Under the pieces are notes generated by a model that did not search any database, had not been told where the DNA came from, and saw only the letters and a list, made by a program, of their open reading frames with translations. Positions 1 to 10,906 of a stretch of 64,000 nt of DNA are shown in pieces. Within the stretch, counting starts at the first letter, position 1, and each line of letters starts with the position of its first letter. The position numbers and the translations under genes were made by a program. The stretch is from positions 744,001-808,000 of the forward strand of contig OY754981.1 in assembly GCA_963576475.1 (NCBI GenBank), written 5' to 3'. The DNA comes from Molanna angustata. Lineage: Eukaryota > Arthropoda > Insecta > Trichoptera > Molannidae.

Positions 1-201
1 TTGCCTCTAGAAATTACACAAAGGTTGATAATAAAATTTTTAAATAAAAAACCATCTGACTACCCAACTTTGCAACTATTTCGTGATCTTCAAGTGCCAT
101 CTTTTAAAAGTATTAAAAAAATGTGCTATTTCAAATACATAAGGACATTGGAAGGTCGCACCATGCCTTTGTACGTGTGGCGAGTGATAGACATAATATA
201 G
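1..201 (+). pseudogene. Possible C-terminal relic of a non-LTR retrotransposon RT (left-truncated)
   Basis: An open frame enters from the left edge and stops at TAG (199-201). Its composition (LPLE..QRLIIKFL, then LQLFRDLQVPS, then YFKYIR) resembles the end of CR1/jockey-type reverse transcriptases, where short hydrophobic helices follow the thumb. There is no catalytic motif in view, so this is a weak resemblance only. It could also be a chance frame; the rest of any element would lie to the left of the window. Confidence 0.25.
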
Positions 202-479
202 TGGGTCAACTGTGTACCCCATTAACACATACATACACAACACAGCACTACTACGCTTACAATGGGGTGGTATGGTTCAACTAACTTGAAACAGTTTTGA
301 GACTGGCAATTGAATATAGTGAATTCAAAAGAAAAGTAAAAAATAAATTAAACTTAATGATTTTGACTGATATGTAAATTACAATAACTTCTTTTGGTAT
401 ACGTTGATTCCAAAAGAGCCACACAAGACAGGGAAGAATAGAATTGAAGAAATTTCTGCAAACCAATTCCAATCAATTG

Positions 480-590
480 TGTTTTCAGTCTGTATCTGTT
501 TGACGATTAATATCGTAAGTCTCCAGAATGTGGCAACTTGTACCTGTTAGTTGCCCGAGAAGTAATACATAAATAAATATGGTATTGCGA
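480..590 (+). mobile_element. SINE family E, 3' body fragment
   Basis: The fragment starts TTTTCAGTCTG, contains GTCTCCAGAATGTGGCAACT and ends in an AAATAAATA tail. The same block recurs at 19785-19945, 24940-25075 and 50380-50530. Here the tRNA-like head is missing, so this is a 5'-truncated copy, as is usual for target-primed insertions. Confidence 0.7.
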
Positions 591-978
591 GTAACCATGC
601 TGCTGCAGGTATTATTCCAGGTGTGCAGATACAATTATCTAACCACGAAATACATATATAACAGGAATATTTATCCGGTCATGTTTTGGATGAGTTAATC
701 AAACTATCTACTTAATATCTGTATATTGGAAATATTTACACAAACATCAATATGTACCTATATACCTAAACCAACTACACACAGAATGTTGGGTATATAA
801 AACATTTAATGTTTTATATACATTGTGTTTTAATATTTGTAGAAATTGTTTACGTTTAGTTTCTTTTGAAGATGTTATCTGAATGATGTTCACCAGAGAT
901 TGTGGTGACCATTGTTTTTTTTTCTCTCTACTACTAAATAAAAATGAATGATTCGATTTATCAAACCGTTTCCAAACT
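591..978. other. No recognisable feature
   Basis: AT-rich sequence with only short chance frames on either strand. I see no repeat shared with the rest of the window. Confidence 0.5.
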
Positions 979-1162
979 GGGGGGCAAGTCTGGATCAATC
1001 GGCGAAATCAAAACCCTCGTGATTACCCATATCATGGATATAATTATTATATGGAGTTCTATAATATCTTTAGATGTCATAGAACTCCATACGATAATTA
1101 TATCCATGATATTGGTAATCACTGGGGTTTTGATTTCGCCGGTCGAACCAGACTTGCCCCCC
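979..1162. mobile_element. Foldback MITE, complete copy 1
   Basis: A 184-bp near-perfect palindrome. It begins GGGGGGCAAGTCTGG and ends CCAGACTTGCCCCCC. Each arm of about 85 bp carries the shared block AAATCAAAACCC and ATCATGGATATAATTAT, and the arms meet near ATAATATC. It is non-coding; the short frames across it are by-products of the palindrome. A second full copy (2709-2877) and one split copy (1299-1375 plus 1708-1786) lie within 2 kb. I could not fix a target-site duplication. Confidence 0.85.
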
Positions 1163-1298
1163 TGAATGTTTCCGCCGAGGTGACCAAGGCCTTGTCAAGG
1201 TCAAATAACAAGGTCCAAATTAAAACATATTTGTTATATTTTATTCATAAATTTTAACTCTGAAAACTAAAGAAGGAATATTTATCACTAAACACCAA

Positions 1299-1375
1299 GG
1301 GGGCATGTCTGGTCAAGCAGTGAAATCAAAACCCTCATGATTACCCATATCATGGATATAAGAGTTGTATAATAT
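1299..1375 (+). mobile_element. Foldback MITE, left arm of a split copy
   Basis: This matches the left arm of the 979-1162 MITE (GGGGGCATGTCTGGTCAAG, then AATCAAAACCCTCATGATTA). It breaks off near ATAATATCG; the matching right arm resumes at 1708. Confidence 0.8.
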
Positions 1376-1707
1376 CGTTATCGGGTGGTGCTGTTGATGA
1401 TGTGATCTATTGGGGCGAAATTGAAAACCTTAGAGGTTATTCCTATCCCTCTATTCCCTCTCCTTTCCTGTTCTATAGAGTTTGTACGCCAAATTCTTAG
1501 TGAATAAATATTTTTTTTTTGTTTATATTTTGTATTGTATAAATCACTCGTATTATCTAGCCATTATTTTGATTGTGTAAAAGCATTAGGGAACTTAACT
1601 GGTTTTGTATACATATTGTTTTTTTTTGTTTTCCCACAAGCTGTATATAACTGTCTGTTCCTAAAATTAAATAAAATAAAAATAAATAAATAAAATAAAA
1701 TAAAATA
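1376..1707 (+). mobile_element. LINE 3'-end insertion inside the MITE
   Basis: About 330 bp separate the two arms of one MITE copy. The last 120 bp (1586-1707) contain TTTTCCCACAAGCTGTATAT and CTGTCTGTTCC, and end in an AAATAA-rich tail. The same block with the same kind of tail recurs at 57786-57880, again inside another repeat. This pattern fits the 3' untranslated end of a 5'-truncated non-LTR retrotransposon. The first 200 bp (1376-1575) I cannot assign. Confidence 0.65.
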
Positions 1708-1786
1708 AACTCCATATGATAATTATATCCTTGATATGGGTAATCATTAGGGTTTTGATTCCATTGTTTGACTGGCCTTGCCCCCC
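1708..1786 (-). mobile_element. Foldback MITE, right arm of a split copy
   Basis: It starts AACTCCATATGATAATTATA and ends GCCTTGCCCCCC, which is the inverted arm that completes the fragment at 1299-1375. Confidence 0.8.
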
Positions 1787-2705
1787 TGATCTCGATTTCC
1801 TCTCCTAATCCATCCCCAATCCATTTTTTTATGTTTTTTAAATTTTTTTTAATGTGTATTGTATATATTTTTTTCGCTTTTATTCTTTTCTTGATGTAGG
1901 TACCTACATGTATCGTTTTATGATACTTTGTCATCTGGTTGGTTGGAAGAAAGTGCATTATATTTGTTTATATTATGTAGGTACAAAATGATAAATACAC
2001 TACACTCAACTTTATATTTATTAAAAGTGTAATTAAGATTATTTATTCATACCACTGATTGGAGGAGGAAATCGCCTTGTAGCAATAAGTCCGCAAGTGT
2101 TAAAATTACAAATTAAAGTACAGAATGTTACAAATAAATAAATTTAAAAAATGCATACTGAATGGTCTATTCTCACAAGGCAATCCCTTCCGACCAACAC
2201 AAACAAATAAATGTTGAGTAGGTACGATATTTCAAGCATATTTTCGCATATTCTTTTGCATCAAATTTTCATAAATTGTATGCTGTAAGTTTCGTTACGA
2301 TGGTTTTCTGTGCGCATGTTGTTATGTTCCTTATAAATTTGTGGAATCAGATACCAGATACATGTTTTTTTTACAAATACTCACATACCAAGAAAATTGT
2401 TATATTTCCAATAAGAAATAAATGAGTTATGAATTATAAATGTGGTGGCCAATGGTCACCTCAATGACTAGGCAAACATAAATCTAAATTACCAACAACA
2501 GCTGAACGTTTTAGACTTCTCTTTAAGTCTACATATAATTCTGTCATTAAGACTTAGGTACCTACCTCTGAAGTTTAACTCAAAACACGACCGACCATGC
2601 ACAATAGTTTGTGTTAAATATAATATAGGTACAAGAACATTATTGATGCAATCGTCTTGTTTATGGGCAAATAATACTGTATTGTATTCAATTAGAACCT
2701 ACAAA
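1787..2705. other. No recognisable feature
   Basis: AT-rich unique-looking sequence with short TAGGTACCTACC words. I see no coding signal and no shared repeat. Confidence 0.5.
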
Positions 2706-2708
2706 CAT

Positions 2709-2877
2709 CTGGGGGGGCAAGTCTGGTCAACAGGCGGAATCAAAACCATCCATGTTTACCCATATCATGGATATTATAATTATCTTTTGGAGTTCTATAA
2801 TATCCTAACAATTAATTATATCCATGATATCGGTAAACTGGATGATTTTGATTCCGCTGGTTGACCAGACTTGCCCC
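2709..2877. mobile_element. Foldback MITE, complete copy 2
   Basis: A palindrome with the same ends as copy 1 (GGGGGGGCAAGTCTGGTCAA and GTTGACCAGACTTGCCCCCC). It shares the ATCATGGATAT core, but the arm carries CATCCATGTTTACC where copy 1 has CCCTCGTGATTACC. The two copies are therefore diverged members of one family rather than a local duplication. Confidence 0.85.
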
Positions 2878-3120
2878 CCTGTATAGTTTCATAAGTAGGT
2901 AGGTGTCTGTCTGGGGGGTTTTCACCAACCAAAGTGTATTTAAATGGAAGACGTGATTTCTAATGGTCTTTCTTAGAGAATATTTAACACAAATCACGCT
3001 TCATACTACAACGTTTCAAACTATAACTGACGTGTTAATATAGCAATTTTCCAAAATAACCTGTATAAGTCATCAGTACTCAGGGTTCATAGTATCCAAT
3101 CATTGTTACCTGTTGTGGTA

Positions 3121-3300
3121 TCCTTCTTCTTTAATGGAGCTACAGCCCAAATAAAGCCTTGGCCTCCTTCGAATTCTTCTTTCCATAGCTGCTGTTGCTC
3201 TCCAGTTAGGGACATGCAGCAGCTGTGATCTATCTTTGTCTCCCAATCAACCGTTTAGGTACCTCCTGGGTGACCAACCATGTTTTTTAGCATTGCCAGT
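3121..3300 (-). pseudogene. LINE C-terminal relic (family N-like)
   Basis: Read on the minus strand, the segment gives a short stretch ending in EAKALFGL followed by a stop, with a trailing AAGAAGAAG-type sequence. It parallels the end of the better-preserved copy at 54032-54330, which ends in EAKALQKLYG. Frames are broken and no catalytic domain remains. Confidence 0.45.
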
Positions 3301-5175
3301 TCATATAAACCTAGGTAGTCTTATATGGGTTGAGAATGTTTAGATGCTTAAGGCTTCATAGATGTTGTAGGTCTTTATACAGAAGAAGAAGATTTAAATT
3401 GTCTTTCTACATACGTCCGTTCAGACAGTAAATGTTACATACAACGTGTGTTATTGGTTATTCATGTATGTATATTGAGATGTAAAAAAATGCATTTTCT
3501 TACATCTAGTATTACCCATGAGCATATTAACAAGTTGAAAAAATAAAAAGTTTTCACAGTATGAAATATATAAAAACACCAAAAAACAAGAAAATAATCA
3601 AATTTACATAAAAATATAAAGGAAGCACACTATGCCCCTGAGTCAAATCGAAAACTCTTGACGATATCGCCAAACGCTATTTTTTTGTATGGGATTTGAC
3701 GTTGGTTGTTTGTTATTGTAGAAAAAAATTCTACAACAAAACAAAAAGGCAAAAGGCGACGAAAAGCGGCAAGACCAGAATGATGCTTCCTTCGCACATT
3801 CTGGCAAATCATTAAACAGTTGAAAACCTTTGTAATACACAATATTTATTCATATTTAAGATTATCAACTCACGTTTAAATACATACATTGTATAATATC
3901 TACACATTTAAATATCTTTGTATTAAGTGATTAGTCTACACGCAATCTATTTACAAATTTCCTACGTAAATTTCAATGTCGTGCTTCGTGTACTTGATTC
4001 TATATTTGTATCAGAAGTTTTATCGAGTTCACATTATACATCGGATTCCTCTCTCGAGAGAGAGAATTTCACACCGCGCACGATAGAGGAACGGCTTCAT
4101 TCTTAACGTGCATGTCATCTGATTTATTACTAACTCAGACATAAACGTTTTTGGCTCAAACGTCTAAATTCCTGTATCCATGTCGACGATTTTCTCATCA
4201 CCGATCAACTGTAAAACCGTAATGTCTTCAAGGAAATATCACACGCATCGACTCGAAAATCGGAAATACCACCAAAATGTTGTGTGTTGAGTTTAAGCTC
4301 TTCATATTATATAGATGGCGGTAGTTTACGACTTTTTAGCGATTTCAAGGAAAGGAATTCGAAATTGTTTTTATCTTGTTCTGTTCACTCCAAAACGATT
4401 CTAATGGAAATATCTTAATTTTAGTATTATTCTTGGCAACAAATACGTGTAATTTGGTGTGACTTTCGATCTGTAATATGTTCCTACATTTCATTTCATA
4501 GTTCTGGAGTTTTCATATGATTTCAAACAATCCATGCAAACATAACTGAGTATTTAATAATATGATTTAAGATTTCGAAATCTGTAAGCATCATTTTCAG
4601 GGTATGTTGCGGATGACACAGGACCAGGAGGCTGTGATTTCCAACGTCGGGGAACATACGACGTACTATGACATTTGAATAGTCTGTCCAAAAATACATT
4701 TATGTAATATATAAATAAGTTAAATCGACTTCATATTGACATTACAAAGTAGGTATGTATGAACTTACTAAATTGATTAGTTTCCCATTGATAACGGATA
4801 TTTTCTTGTGTATGGTTTGTGGTAAAATTTTTTGAAATGTCTTCAAGTCCTGTAAAATACAATTATTTTTCAAACCAACGCGTATGTCGTTTGGCTTATA
4901 TGCCTGCGTTTTGGCTTCGACTCCCAACAAGAGAAATGGCTAAAAATGTACATTTCAACTTGCTTTTCTAGACTGAAAACGAAAATGCCATCAAGCAATT
5001 AACTTGCCACTTGCACAGGATCCAGGGAAGTGTTTATTTTTATTATTATATTACAAAATTTTAATCGTCGGATTTCATCATCAATTCATATATTAATTTC
5101 TCCAAGACTCGTTATAAAGATGTTTGTCTATGTATGAAAAACAATACGACTATATAAGTATTGCAATAATTATCA
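3301..5175. other. No recognisable gene; AT-rich
   Basis: I see no convincing coding sequence or shared repeat in this 1.9-kb stretch. The only notable item is a 14-bp perfect palindrome, CTCTCTCGAGAGAG, at 4049-4062, with more GA repeat to its right. Two overlapping minus-strand frames at 3630-3842 look like chance frames. Confidence 0.4.
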
Positions 5176-5179
5176 AGTT

Positions 5180-5245
5180 GCAATGCAATTGTACATTGGT
5201 CTACCACAGGGATCTGAATTGTGTCCTATACAAATTGCATATAAT
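5180..5245 (+). pseudogene. Reverse-transcriptase relic (GLPQGS box)
   Basis: The plus strand reads QLYIGLPQGSELCPIQIAYN. The GLPQGS box followed by a P-rich turn is motif 4 of non-LTR reverse transcriptases (usually G.PQGS.L.P.L). Neighbouring motifs are not recognisable, so this is a short, decayed remnant. Confidence 0.45.
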
Positions 5246-5760
5246 ATTATGACGCTGAAGTCACTCAATTGTAGCCAATTGTCATTATATAATATGTATG
5301 TATGAGGACATTACCTTTACTAAGTGTTATAGCTTTATGGATGGTGTCACATATATTTCCATTCTTCTTAACTACATTCACTATTATGTATATCATTTAC
5401 ACAACTGGGTTGTGGACAACACTGAATGCTGTACTACTTAATTTAGATTTCACTTCACAAATTATTGTCAAATTGTCAATCTCACAATTTTCAAGCGATG
5501 TTTTTTAAATCAATTTCTCAATGGTATCATGTAGAGAGTGCATAGGTAGTTTCGTCGTGATATGTAATAATAATAAAAGAATATAAAGCGCCGTTTAGTG
5601 ATACACGATTATTCCAAAGACTCTATATCTAATTTGTTGGCTCACAGAAACAAGACAGTCTTAAATAGTCTACCGAAACTGTCAATACTCTGAGCTCCGC
5701 ATTATGTCAGGGGCAATTTAATCAACTGAAACCATGATCATAGTAAGCCGCCTTATTGAC
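5246..5760. other. No recognisable feature
   Basis: A 68-codon frame (5302-5508) is hydrophobic but matches nothing I know. The rest is AT-rich filler between two LINE relics. Confidence 0.4.
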
Positions 5761-5763
5761 TCT

Positions 5764-5935
5764 GTCAGATTCTTTTAAAGAGATGGTACTCTGTGATCCA
5801 GATGATCTCAATGTAAGCTGTCTTCCTGATGGAACATTCTTTTGACACATTTCTTGAATGTAGTGTGGAGTCAGGTCATTCAGGGCCTTAAAAACCATTA
5901 GGCATACCTTACAGTCTTCTATTTTTAAATCGTTT
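5764..5935 (-). pseudogene. CR1-like LINE relic, short copy
   Basis: The block GTAAGCTGTCTTCCTGATGG followed by AACATTCTTTTGACACA is shared almost base for base with 17075-17170. There it lies directly downstream (on the minus strand) of a recognisable CR1-type RT C-terminus. This copy keeps only that terminal part. Confidence 0.6.
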
Positions 5936-6484
5936 GAATTTTTGGTACAGTAAAAATATAATTATTCACAAAAATAAATTTAGGGATTATTATCATTTAA
6001 AGAAAAATAAATTAGGCTGTAGGTATGTCAAAATAAAAAAAAAATAGAACGACATACGTGAACTGAACTTTAAATAGGTATCATAGAATCTCAATATGAT
6101 ACTGGTTGAAATCTATTAAATAATAAAAAATTGTTTGAGAAAAGCAAAATCTTAACTCTCCATTACTACGTAGAAGCGGAGAATAAAAAGTAAATACATG
6201 AATTATGTCATTCTCATTTACTTTTAATTTTAATTCACGTAAAAACAATTTAATTAAATGTTTGGATTCATAACGATCATTAATAATTAATTTTCATAAG
6301 GATTGATCATTATAATCTTAAATAGTACTTACACCACGAGAGACATTGCATGATGACATTTTAATCGTTTTAATGATAATTTTGTGAATGATATTATTAA
6401 AGATGAAACGTAAAAAGTGTAAATACTAGACGTGCACGTATGAAAAAATGTATGAAAGTGAGTGAGGAGATAATTTTATAAAAA
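5936..6484. other. No recognisable feature
   Basis: Strongly AT-rich, without shared repeat or coding signal that I can see. Confidence 0.5.
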
Positions 6485-6556
6485 GACTGAAGTGAATGAT
6501 CCTCGGATCTCTCTGCCTACCCCGCGAGGAACATGGTGTGATGCTATGTGTGTGTG
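6485..6556 (+). mobile_element. LINE family A, 3'-end fragment
   Basis: TCTCTCTGCCTACCCCGCGA followed by GGAACATGGTGTGATG and a GTGTGT tail is the terminal block of family A (compare 20730-20790). Only the last 70 bp remain. Confidence 0.65.
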
Positions 6557-7137
6557 TTTTTAATCATTTTCAAGCAAACTTCAAGTTTCAAGGACCTATA
6601 TTCATTCTAAAACACCACGACCCCAATAGTTCTTCGAGTAGGTAGATATGTAAATTACATTTAAAGCTATAATATAAAATTTATTCAAACTACATATACA
6701 GCAATTATTTTGGTCCAGTTGATTTCGATTCATAGAATATTTTCCTGTTACTATAATTACATTTTTTTCTTGGAAGTTTTCATTCTTAGAATCAACATGC
6801 TTCCATTAACATTATCCGTGTATGTATTGACCCGTATCTTTCTACGGTATTATCTTTGTGATGTAATCTATGTTAAATATTTGGAAACTCCTGCTATGGG
6901 TACGTATAAACAGACAAGTTACAAAGTTTGTAAGTACCAAACTAAGTGTGTGTGTAGTAGAAGAATGATTTCATTACCGAGCGGTATATGAACTCTGTAG
7001 TCACGGATCAAATACTGCCAAGTATACCATTACACTTCCTAGAGTCCTAGACACGTTCATATCTCGACAACATACTCTTAGACATAGCACCTTCAATATT
7101 GTTTGTTCAGTTTTTCAACTTCATTCATTCACACATA
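6557..7137. other. No recognisable feature
   Basis: A 93-codon plus-strand frame (6710-6991) has no recognisable motif and ordinary AT-rich composition. I treat it as chance. Confidence 0.4.
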
Positions 7138-7320
7138 GGTACCATCACGGAATATCACACAATGCGGGGTAACCAGCTACAGGTGTGCGGGTGTGCAAAA
7201 ATTTATAAAGTTAAGTACAACACATGCGTGTATTCCTCATACATCAGTCTCGTCTTACGTAAAAGAGGCAGTATTCAGAATGGATAGTGAACCTCATTAC
7301 TGAACCATGCGAGATCCTAT
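7138..7320 (-). mobile_element. Short retroelement C, minus-strand copy
   Basis: Read left to right it starts ACCATCACGG, then GGGGTAACCAGCTACAGGTG, and ends near GTGAACCTCATTACTGAAC. At least ten copies occur in the window. In sense orientation the element ends CCGTGATGGTATG plus a short AATG or TATG tail. It is non-coding and lacks its first third here. Confidence 0.75.
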
Positions 7321-7340
7321 CAACAATCTTGGTTTTGGAA

Positions 7341-7465
7341 TATATTTATTTATTTATTTATTCATAAATTTATTTATTTATTTATTTATTTTTTTATTTA
7401 TTTATTTATAAATTTATTTATTTATTTATTTATTTTGTTATTTATTTATTTATTTATTTATTAAT
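7341..7465. repeat. (ATTT)n microsatellite
   Basis: About 120 bp of ATTT units broken by ATAAATT and TTTTT variants. It adjoins an AT-rich LINE-like 3' end to its right, so on the minus strand it is probably the expanded AAAT tail of that element. Confidence 0.85.
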
Positions 7466-7935
7466 AAACGGCATAAAATGCCTTTTACATACATATATAA
7501 AAACACATATTGATGATAATAATAGATAGAATAAAACAAAGCAATAAGGTATACACTTGGCAAAAAAAAAACTTAAACCTAAACAGAAAGATAAAAATAA
7601 AAAAAATAGATGTAAGCAAACATAAAAATAGATGTAAGCAAACATAAAAAAATATATATAAGTCCTACATACGGATCAAAAAAAAAACACAACAGTAAAT
7701 TCAAAAATAAAATACCTACATTAAATTCAAAAATTAAAAAATCAATAAACGTATGCAAAATAAAAAAATGATGTAAATATGGACTCATAATCAACCAAAA
7801 CATTAAATAAAAAAGTATTATTAATAGAAAAAAAAATAGCAGTGTCATGTAAATTATAAATAAACAAACAAGAAATACAAAAAAAAACAAACATTTTACA
7901 ATCGAAAATATACAAATCCGTACCGAAAATATCAC
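7466..7935 (-). mobile_element. Probable LINE 3' untranslated region
   Basis: The segment is A-rich on the plus strand and lies against the (ATTT)n tract, the arrangement of a minus-strand LINE 3' UTR with an AAAT tail. It contains a 23-bp tandem duplication (ATAGATGTAAGCAAACATAA, 7609-7650). No coding part is recognisable, so family and extent are uncertain. Confidence 0.35.
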
Positions 7936-8045
7936 AGGTTGTTTCTCTCATAAAAAATGTGTAAGTATATTGTCTGTTTATATTTGTATTTGGACATATT
8001 TACTCCCAATAAGGTTTTTCTATTCAACCAATTCGATGCATATTT

Positions 8046-8105
8046 CATTTATTTATTTATTTATTTTAAAGAACCAACGGATTACAATATATTTACAAAG
8101 GGTAT
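8046..8105 (-). mobile_element. LINE 3'-end fragment
   Basis: TTATTTATTTATTTATTTTA followed by GAACCAACGGATTACAATAT. On the minus strand this is a short 3' UTR with an AAAT tail, like those at 31020 and 56755. Confidence 0.4.
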
Positions 8106-8645
8106 TTTAATGCATTATATATGTGCCTACCTCACAAGATAGTAGTGTGTGGCGTTCGTTTCTCTCTGCCTAATATTTAAAAAATGGCGTTGTTTGATTG
8201 TATGTATGGTTGTGTTCATAGAAGCGAGTATAATTCGTTTGGTTACGGTCGCGTGGCACACCGAGGGGATGTCTTCGGTTCGAATCCAATGAGCATCAAA
8301 TTATATATATTTGATAGTTAAGGTTATGAACGTCGATAGCTGTAGTTATTGCCAGACAACCGGCAGTGATCTATAATCATCATAGCGGAAAATCTATAAT
8401 ATAAATCTTTAGTTAAGCGGATTGCTATTTTTGGTCCAATGATTCAGAAGTCAATACCTCGATCATCGGATACAAAATGGTTGGCAGTCACTTCCTGAAT
8501 ATCTTATTTATTTATAACTTTCTGTGCATATAATTTGTACACTGACAGGCTCATTGCCAAACTACAATTTCTTCCAATCAATCAGACTCAATCCTAAATG
8601 TACAATACGTATTATTGAACAAACGTGGGAAAAAAATATTACGAG
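8106..8645. other. No gene; trace of SINE M tail
   Basis: Mostly unassigned. Around 8550-8590 the words ATTGCCAA and CTTCCAATCAA recall the 3' body of SINE M, and 8148-8175 recalls the family A terminus (GTGTGGCGTTCG then TCTCTCTGCC). Both traces are too short to call separately. Confidence 0.3.
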
Positions 8646-8649
8646 TTAA

Positions 8650-8785
8650 TTAGGCAGAGTGGCTAACGCGCTAAATTAGGTACTAATTACTAATCCACAA
8701 GTCGTGAGTTCGAATCTCTCCTCGACCGATTTCTTTCACCTATAGCACAAGCATGTATACTTAATTTAGAAAATGTACGTGTTCT
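8650..8785 (+). mobile_element. tRNA-derived SINE family D
   Basis: Contains an A-box-like GAGTGGCTAACGCGC and a B-box-like GAGTTCGAATC spaced as in a tRNA gene. The shared body follows (ATTTCTTTCACCTATAGCAC, AAGCATGTATACTTAATTTAG). The tRNA fold is degenerate, so this is a SINE rather than a tRNA gene. Other copies are at 11030, 13262, 21885, 33213, 43135 and 50617. Confidence 0.8.
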
Positions 8786-8935
8786 TGTTACAGATTAATT
8801 TATTAAAAACAACTTTCTTCTTCTTCTTCTTCGTTTCCTCGATGCTGAGGGTCTATGGGGCCGCGAAAGGAAAATCAAGTTACTGTTTTAGGTTCAACAA
8901 AGATTTATATCAATTGATGATAAGAAAATAAAAAT

Positions 8936-9085
8936 TCATAGGACATCATCGTCAGTGCCTCCACAGCTCAGGATGGCCCTTGGCCTCCTCAAGTAATCGT
9001 CTCCATTGCACCCTATCCATGGCCTTTTCTCTCCAATTCCGCACACCGGATATCTGAAAGTTCCTCAACTTCTCACCGGACACAA
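8936..9085 (-). pseudogene. LINE C-terminal relic (unassigned lineage)
   Basis: The minus strand reads EKLRNFQISGVRNW, then REKAMDRVQWRRLLEEAKGH, ending PELWRH. The pattern RVQWRRLLEEAKGHPELW is the typical last segment of arthropod non-LTR pol proteins (a D-R-x-x-W-R-x-x-x-E-A motif before the stop). There is no RT domain; the fragment is 5'-truncated. Confidence 0.6.
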
Positions 9086-9169
9086 CGGCATGAAAACGTA
9101 TTTTCTTACATAGGAAGACCATTTCGGGTGATTAGGCCCTTAATACCATAGTATGATATGCGTGATACT

Positions 9170-9612
9170 TATTACGCATTTAACAGAAAAGTATATGAAA
9201 ACGTGTGTGCTGCCGGTTGCTACATATAAACTAAGTGCCGAGAAACTGCGAGTCATTCAAAGAGCTATGGAAAGAACCATGCTGGGTCTGTCAGTAAGGG
9301 AGATAAAGTAAAAAATGAAACGGCGAGAGAAAGATCTCGCCGTAACTGATATAATCCACCGTGTGGTGACTTTGAAATGGAAATGGACGGGACACATAGC
9401 CAGAAGCTCGGACAATAAGTGGACAAAGAGTGTGCTGACTTAGAGACCTCGTACAACAAAGAGAGGTGTGGGACGGCCTCAGTTGAGGTGGAGTGATGAT
9501 GTACAACGATATGCTGGCACTTCCTGGATGCAAACTGCACAGGACAGGACGACGTGGAGTCGAATGGAGGAGACCTTCGTTCAGGAGTGGAAGGGAACAG
9601 GCTGAAGAAGAA
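9170..9612 (+). pseudogene. LINE family B, C-terminal pol relic
   Basis: The plus strand reads VLPVATYKLSAEKLRVIQRA, then MERTMLGLSVREIK, a stop, then VTDIIHRVVTLKWKWTGHIA, a stop, and GVGRPQLRWSDDV ending in FVQEWKGTG. This is the thumb and C-terminal region found in many insect non-LTR pol proteins (MERxMLG and WxGHIA, then GRPxxRWxDD). At least two in-frame stops show it is dead. The homologue at 16453-16790 lies on the other strand. Confidence 0.8.
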
Positions 9613-9847
9613 GAATACGTATTAGGTCATTCACAAAAACATTGTCACGAAACACATAGTGTGCATATTCTACATGAAACCGTAAAAGACAGTGGATTTA
9701 CTTTTCAGTGAAATATTATATTCCAACTAAATGAAACCAATTGCTTTCGTCTGGTTAATTTTGACTGAATGACCAATCATTTACTTGTATCAAAACTTCT
9801 CAATCTTTTATTATTTTTTTGTATAATTTATTAAACACTTTCTAACA

Positions 9848-9985
9848 CCCTGTGCAAGTAGCGAACTTATTGCCAAAACCTTAAAACCGGTCTTGGTATT
9901 CTGGAGAAGCAATATTTAAGTGAGAAATTGATTTTAAATCAATTTCTCCTCATCTGAAAATCGACCCCAGGACGTCAGAATTGAG
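9848..9985 (-). mobile_element. tRNA-derived SINE family M
   Basis: On the minus strand, a B-box-like GGGGTCGATTTTC is followed by a body ending near TTGCACAGGGTG. The plus strand shows CTGTGCAAGTAGCGAAC and GGAGAAGCAATATTTAAGTG, both shared with 36775-36920. A local palindrome (ATTGATTTTAAATCAAT) sits in the middle. Confidence 0.6.
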
Positions 9986-10029
9986 TCATCCATAAATGTC
10001 ATTTTACTGAGAAAAGATTATTCTTTTTA

Positions 10030-10225
10030 TTCATCTTCTTCTTCTTATCAGTTATGTTCGATCTTCTGTTGGATAAAGGACTCTTCTAACCTTTTCCATT
10101 TGGTTCTGTCTTGAGCTGTTTGATGGCATACACGACTCGCATGCTGGACAATGTCATCTGCCCACCTTTCAAGTGGTCTTCCTACGGTCTTTGTTGGTCC
10201 AGGGTCTCCATTTCAGGATCTGACA
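10030..10225 (-). pseudogene. LINE C-terminal relic
   Basis: The minus strand gives EDHLKGGQMTLSSM then RVVYAIKQLKTEPNGKG with stops. It matches the position and composition of the GRPxxRWADDI and QDRxxWK segments of non-LTR pol C-termini, with the glycine-rich block lost. It is heavily decayed. Confidence 0.45.
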
Positions 10226-10699
10226 CTGAGAAAGATTGAAAGCTAAAAAAAAACGAGGGGTATTAGATGTTTTATGTAGGAACTGTTTCATAAACTATTT
10301 TCAGTAAGATTACAATTTCTTTCTTAATATAATCGAAATGATTCAAGATTGGGATTCTGTGAACTTAACATAATATATGTTATGAATGAGAGCAATAGGT
10401 AATGACGGATGAATTAAGCCATTATTAGAATTAATTCGATGTGAAAGTGATGAACTGTAATAGTAATTTTATGAATTCAACACATATAATTCATATGTGA
10501 TTATTAACTTAGTAACGCATATCGATATTTTATTGATTGAGGAAATAAAAGATTATTTTTTGCCATCTTATTATCATTAACTCACTTTATTACCGTTGTG
10601 TGAATACAGTAGAAAATTCGGTTGTTCGAAAAAACAGAAAACAACAAGTTGGTCATTCTGCAGACATTAGATTGAAAATACATAAATTAAAAATTGTTT

Positions 10700-10770
10700 C
10701 TACACCGGAATTTGAACCGGGGACCTTTGACTCAGGAGCCAGACATCTAACCAACTGAGCCACGAAGGCT
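10700..10770 (-). mobile_element. SINE family E, tRNA-like head
   Basis: Plus strand: TTTGAACCGGGGACCTTTGA then CCAACTGAGCCACGAAGGC. On the minus strand these are a B box and an A box in tRNA spacing. The body is absent. Confidence 0.7.
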
Positions 10771-10847
10771 GTTTTACTTGGGTATAGGCGTCCTGATTCT
10801 TCCAACAGGAGAAAAAAGATCTTATATTGTGTACGATAAATATAAAC

Positions 10848-10905
10848 CATAACGGCATATCCCTCAATGTGGGGTAACTAGCGACAGGTGTGTATGTGTG
10901 TGATT
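10848..10905 (-). mobile_element. Short retroelement C, 3'-terminal fragment
   Basis: ACGGCATATCCCTCAATGTG then GGGTAACTAGCGACAGGTGT; only the terminal 60 bp of the element are kept. Confidence 0.6.
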
Positions 10906-10906
10906 A

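Noticed and set aside
3630..3842. Two overlapping minus-strand frames of 65-70 codons
   Set aside because: No motif and no repeat partner; likely chance.
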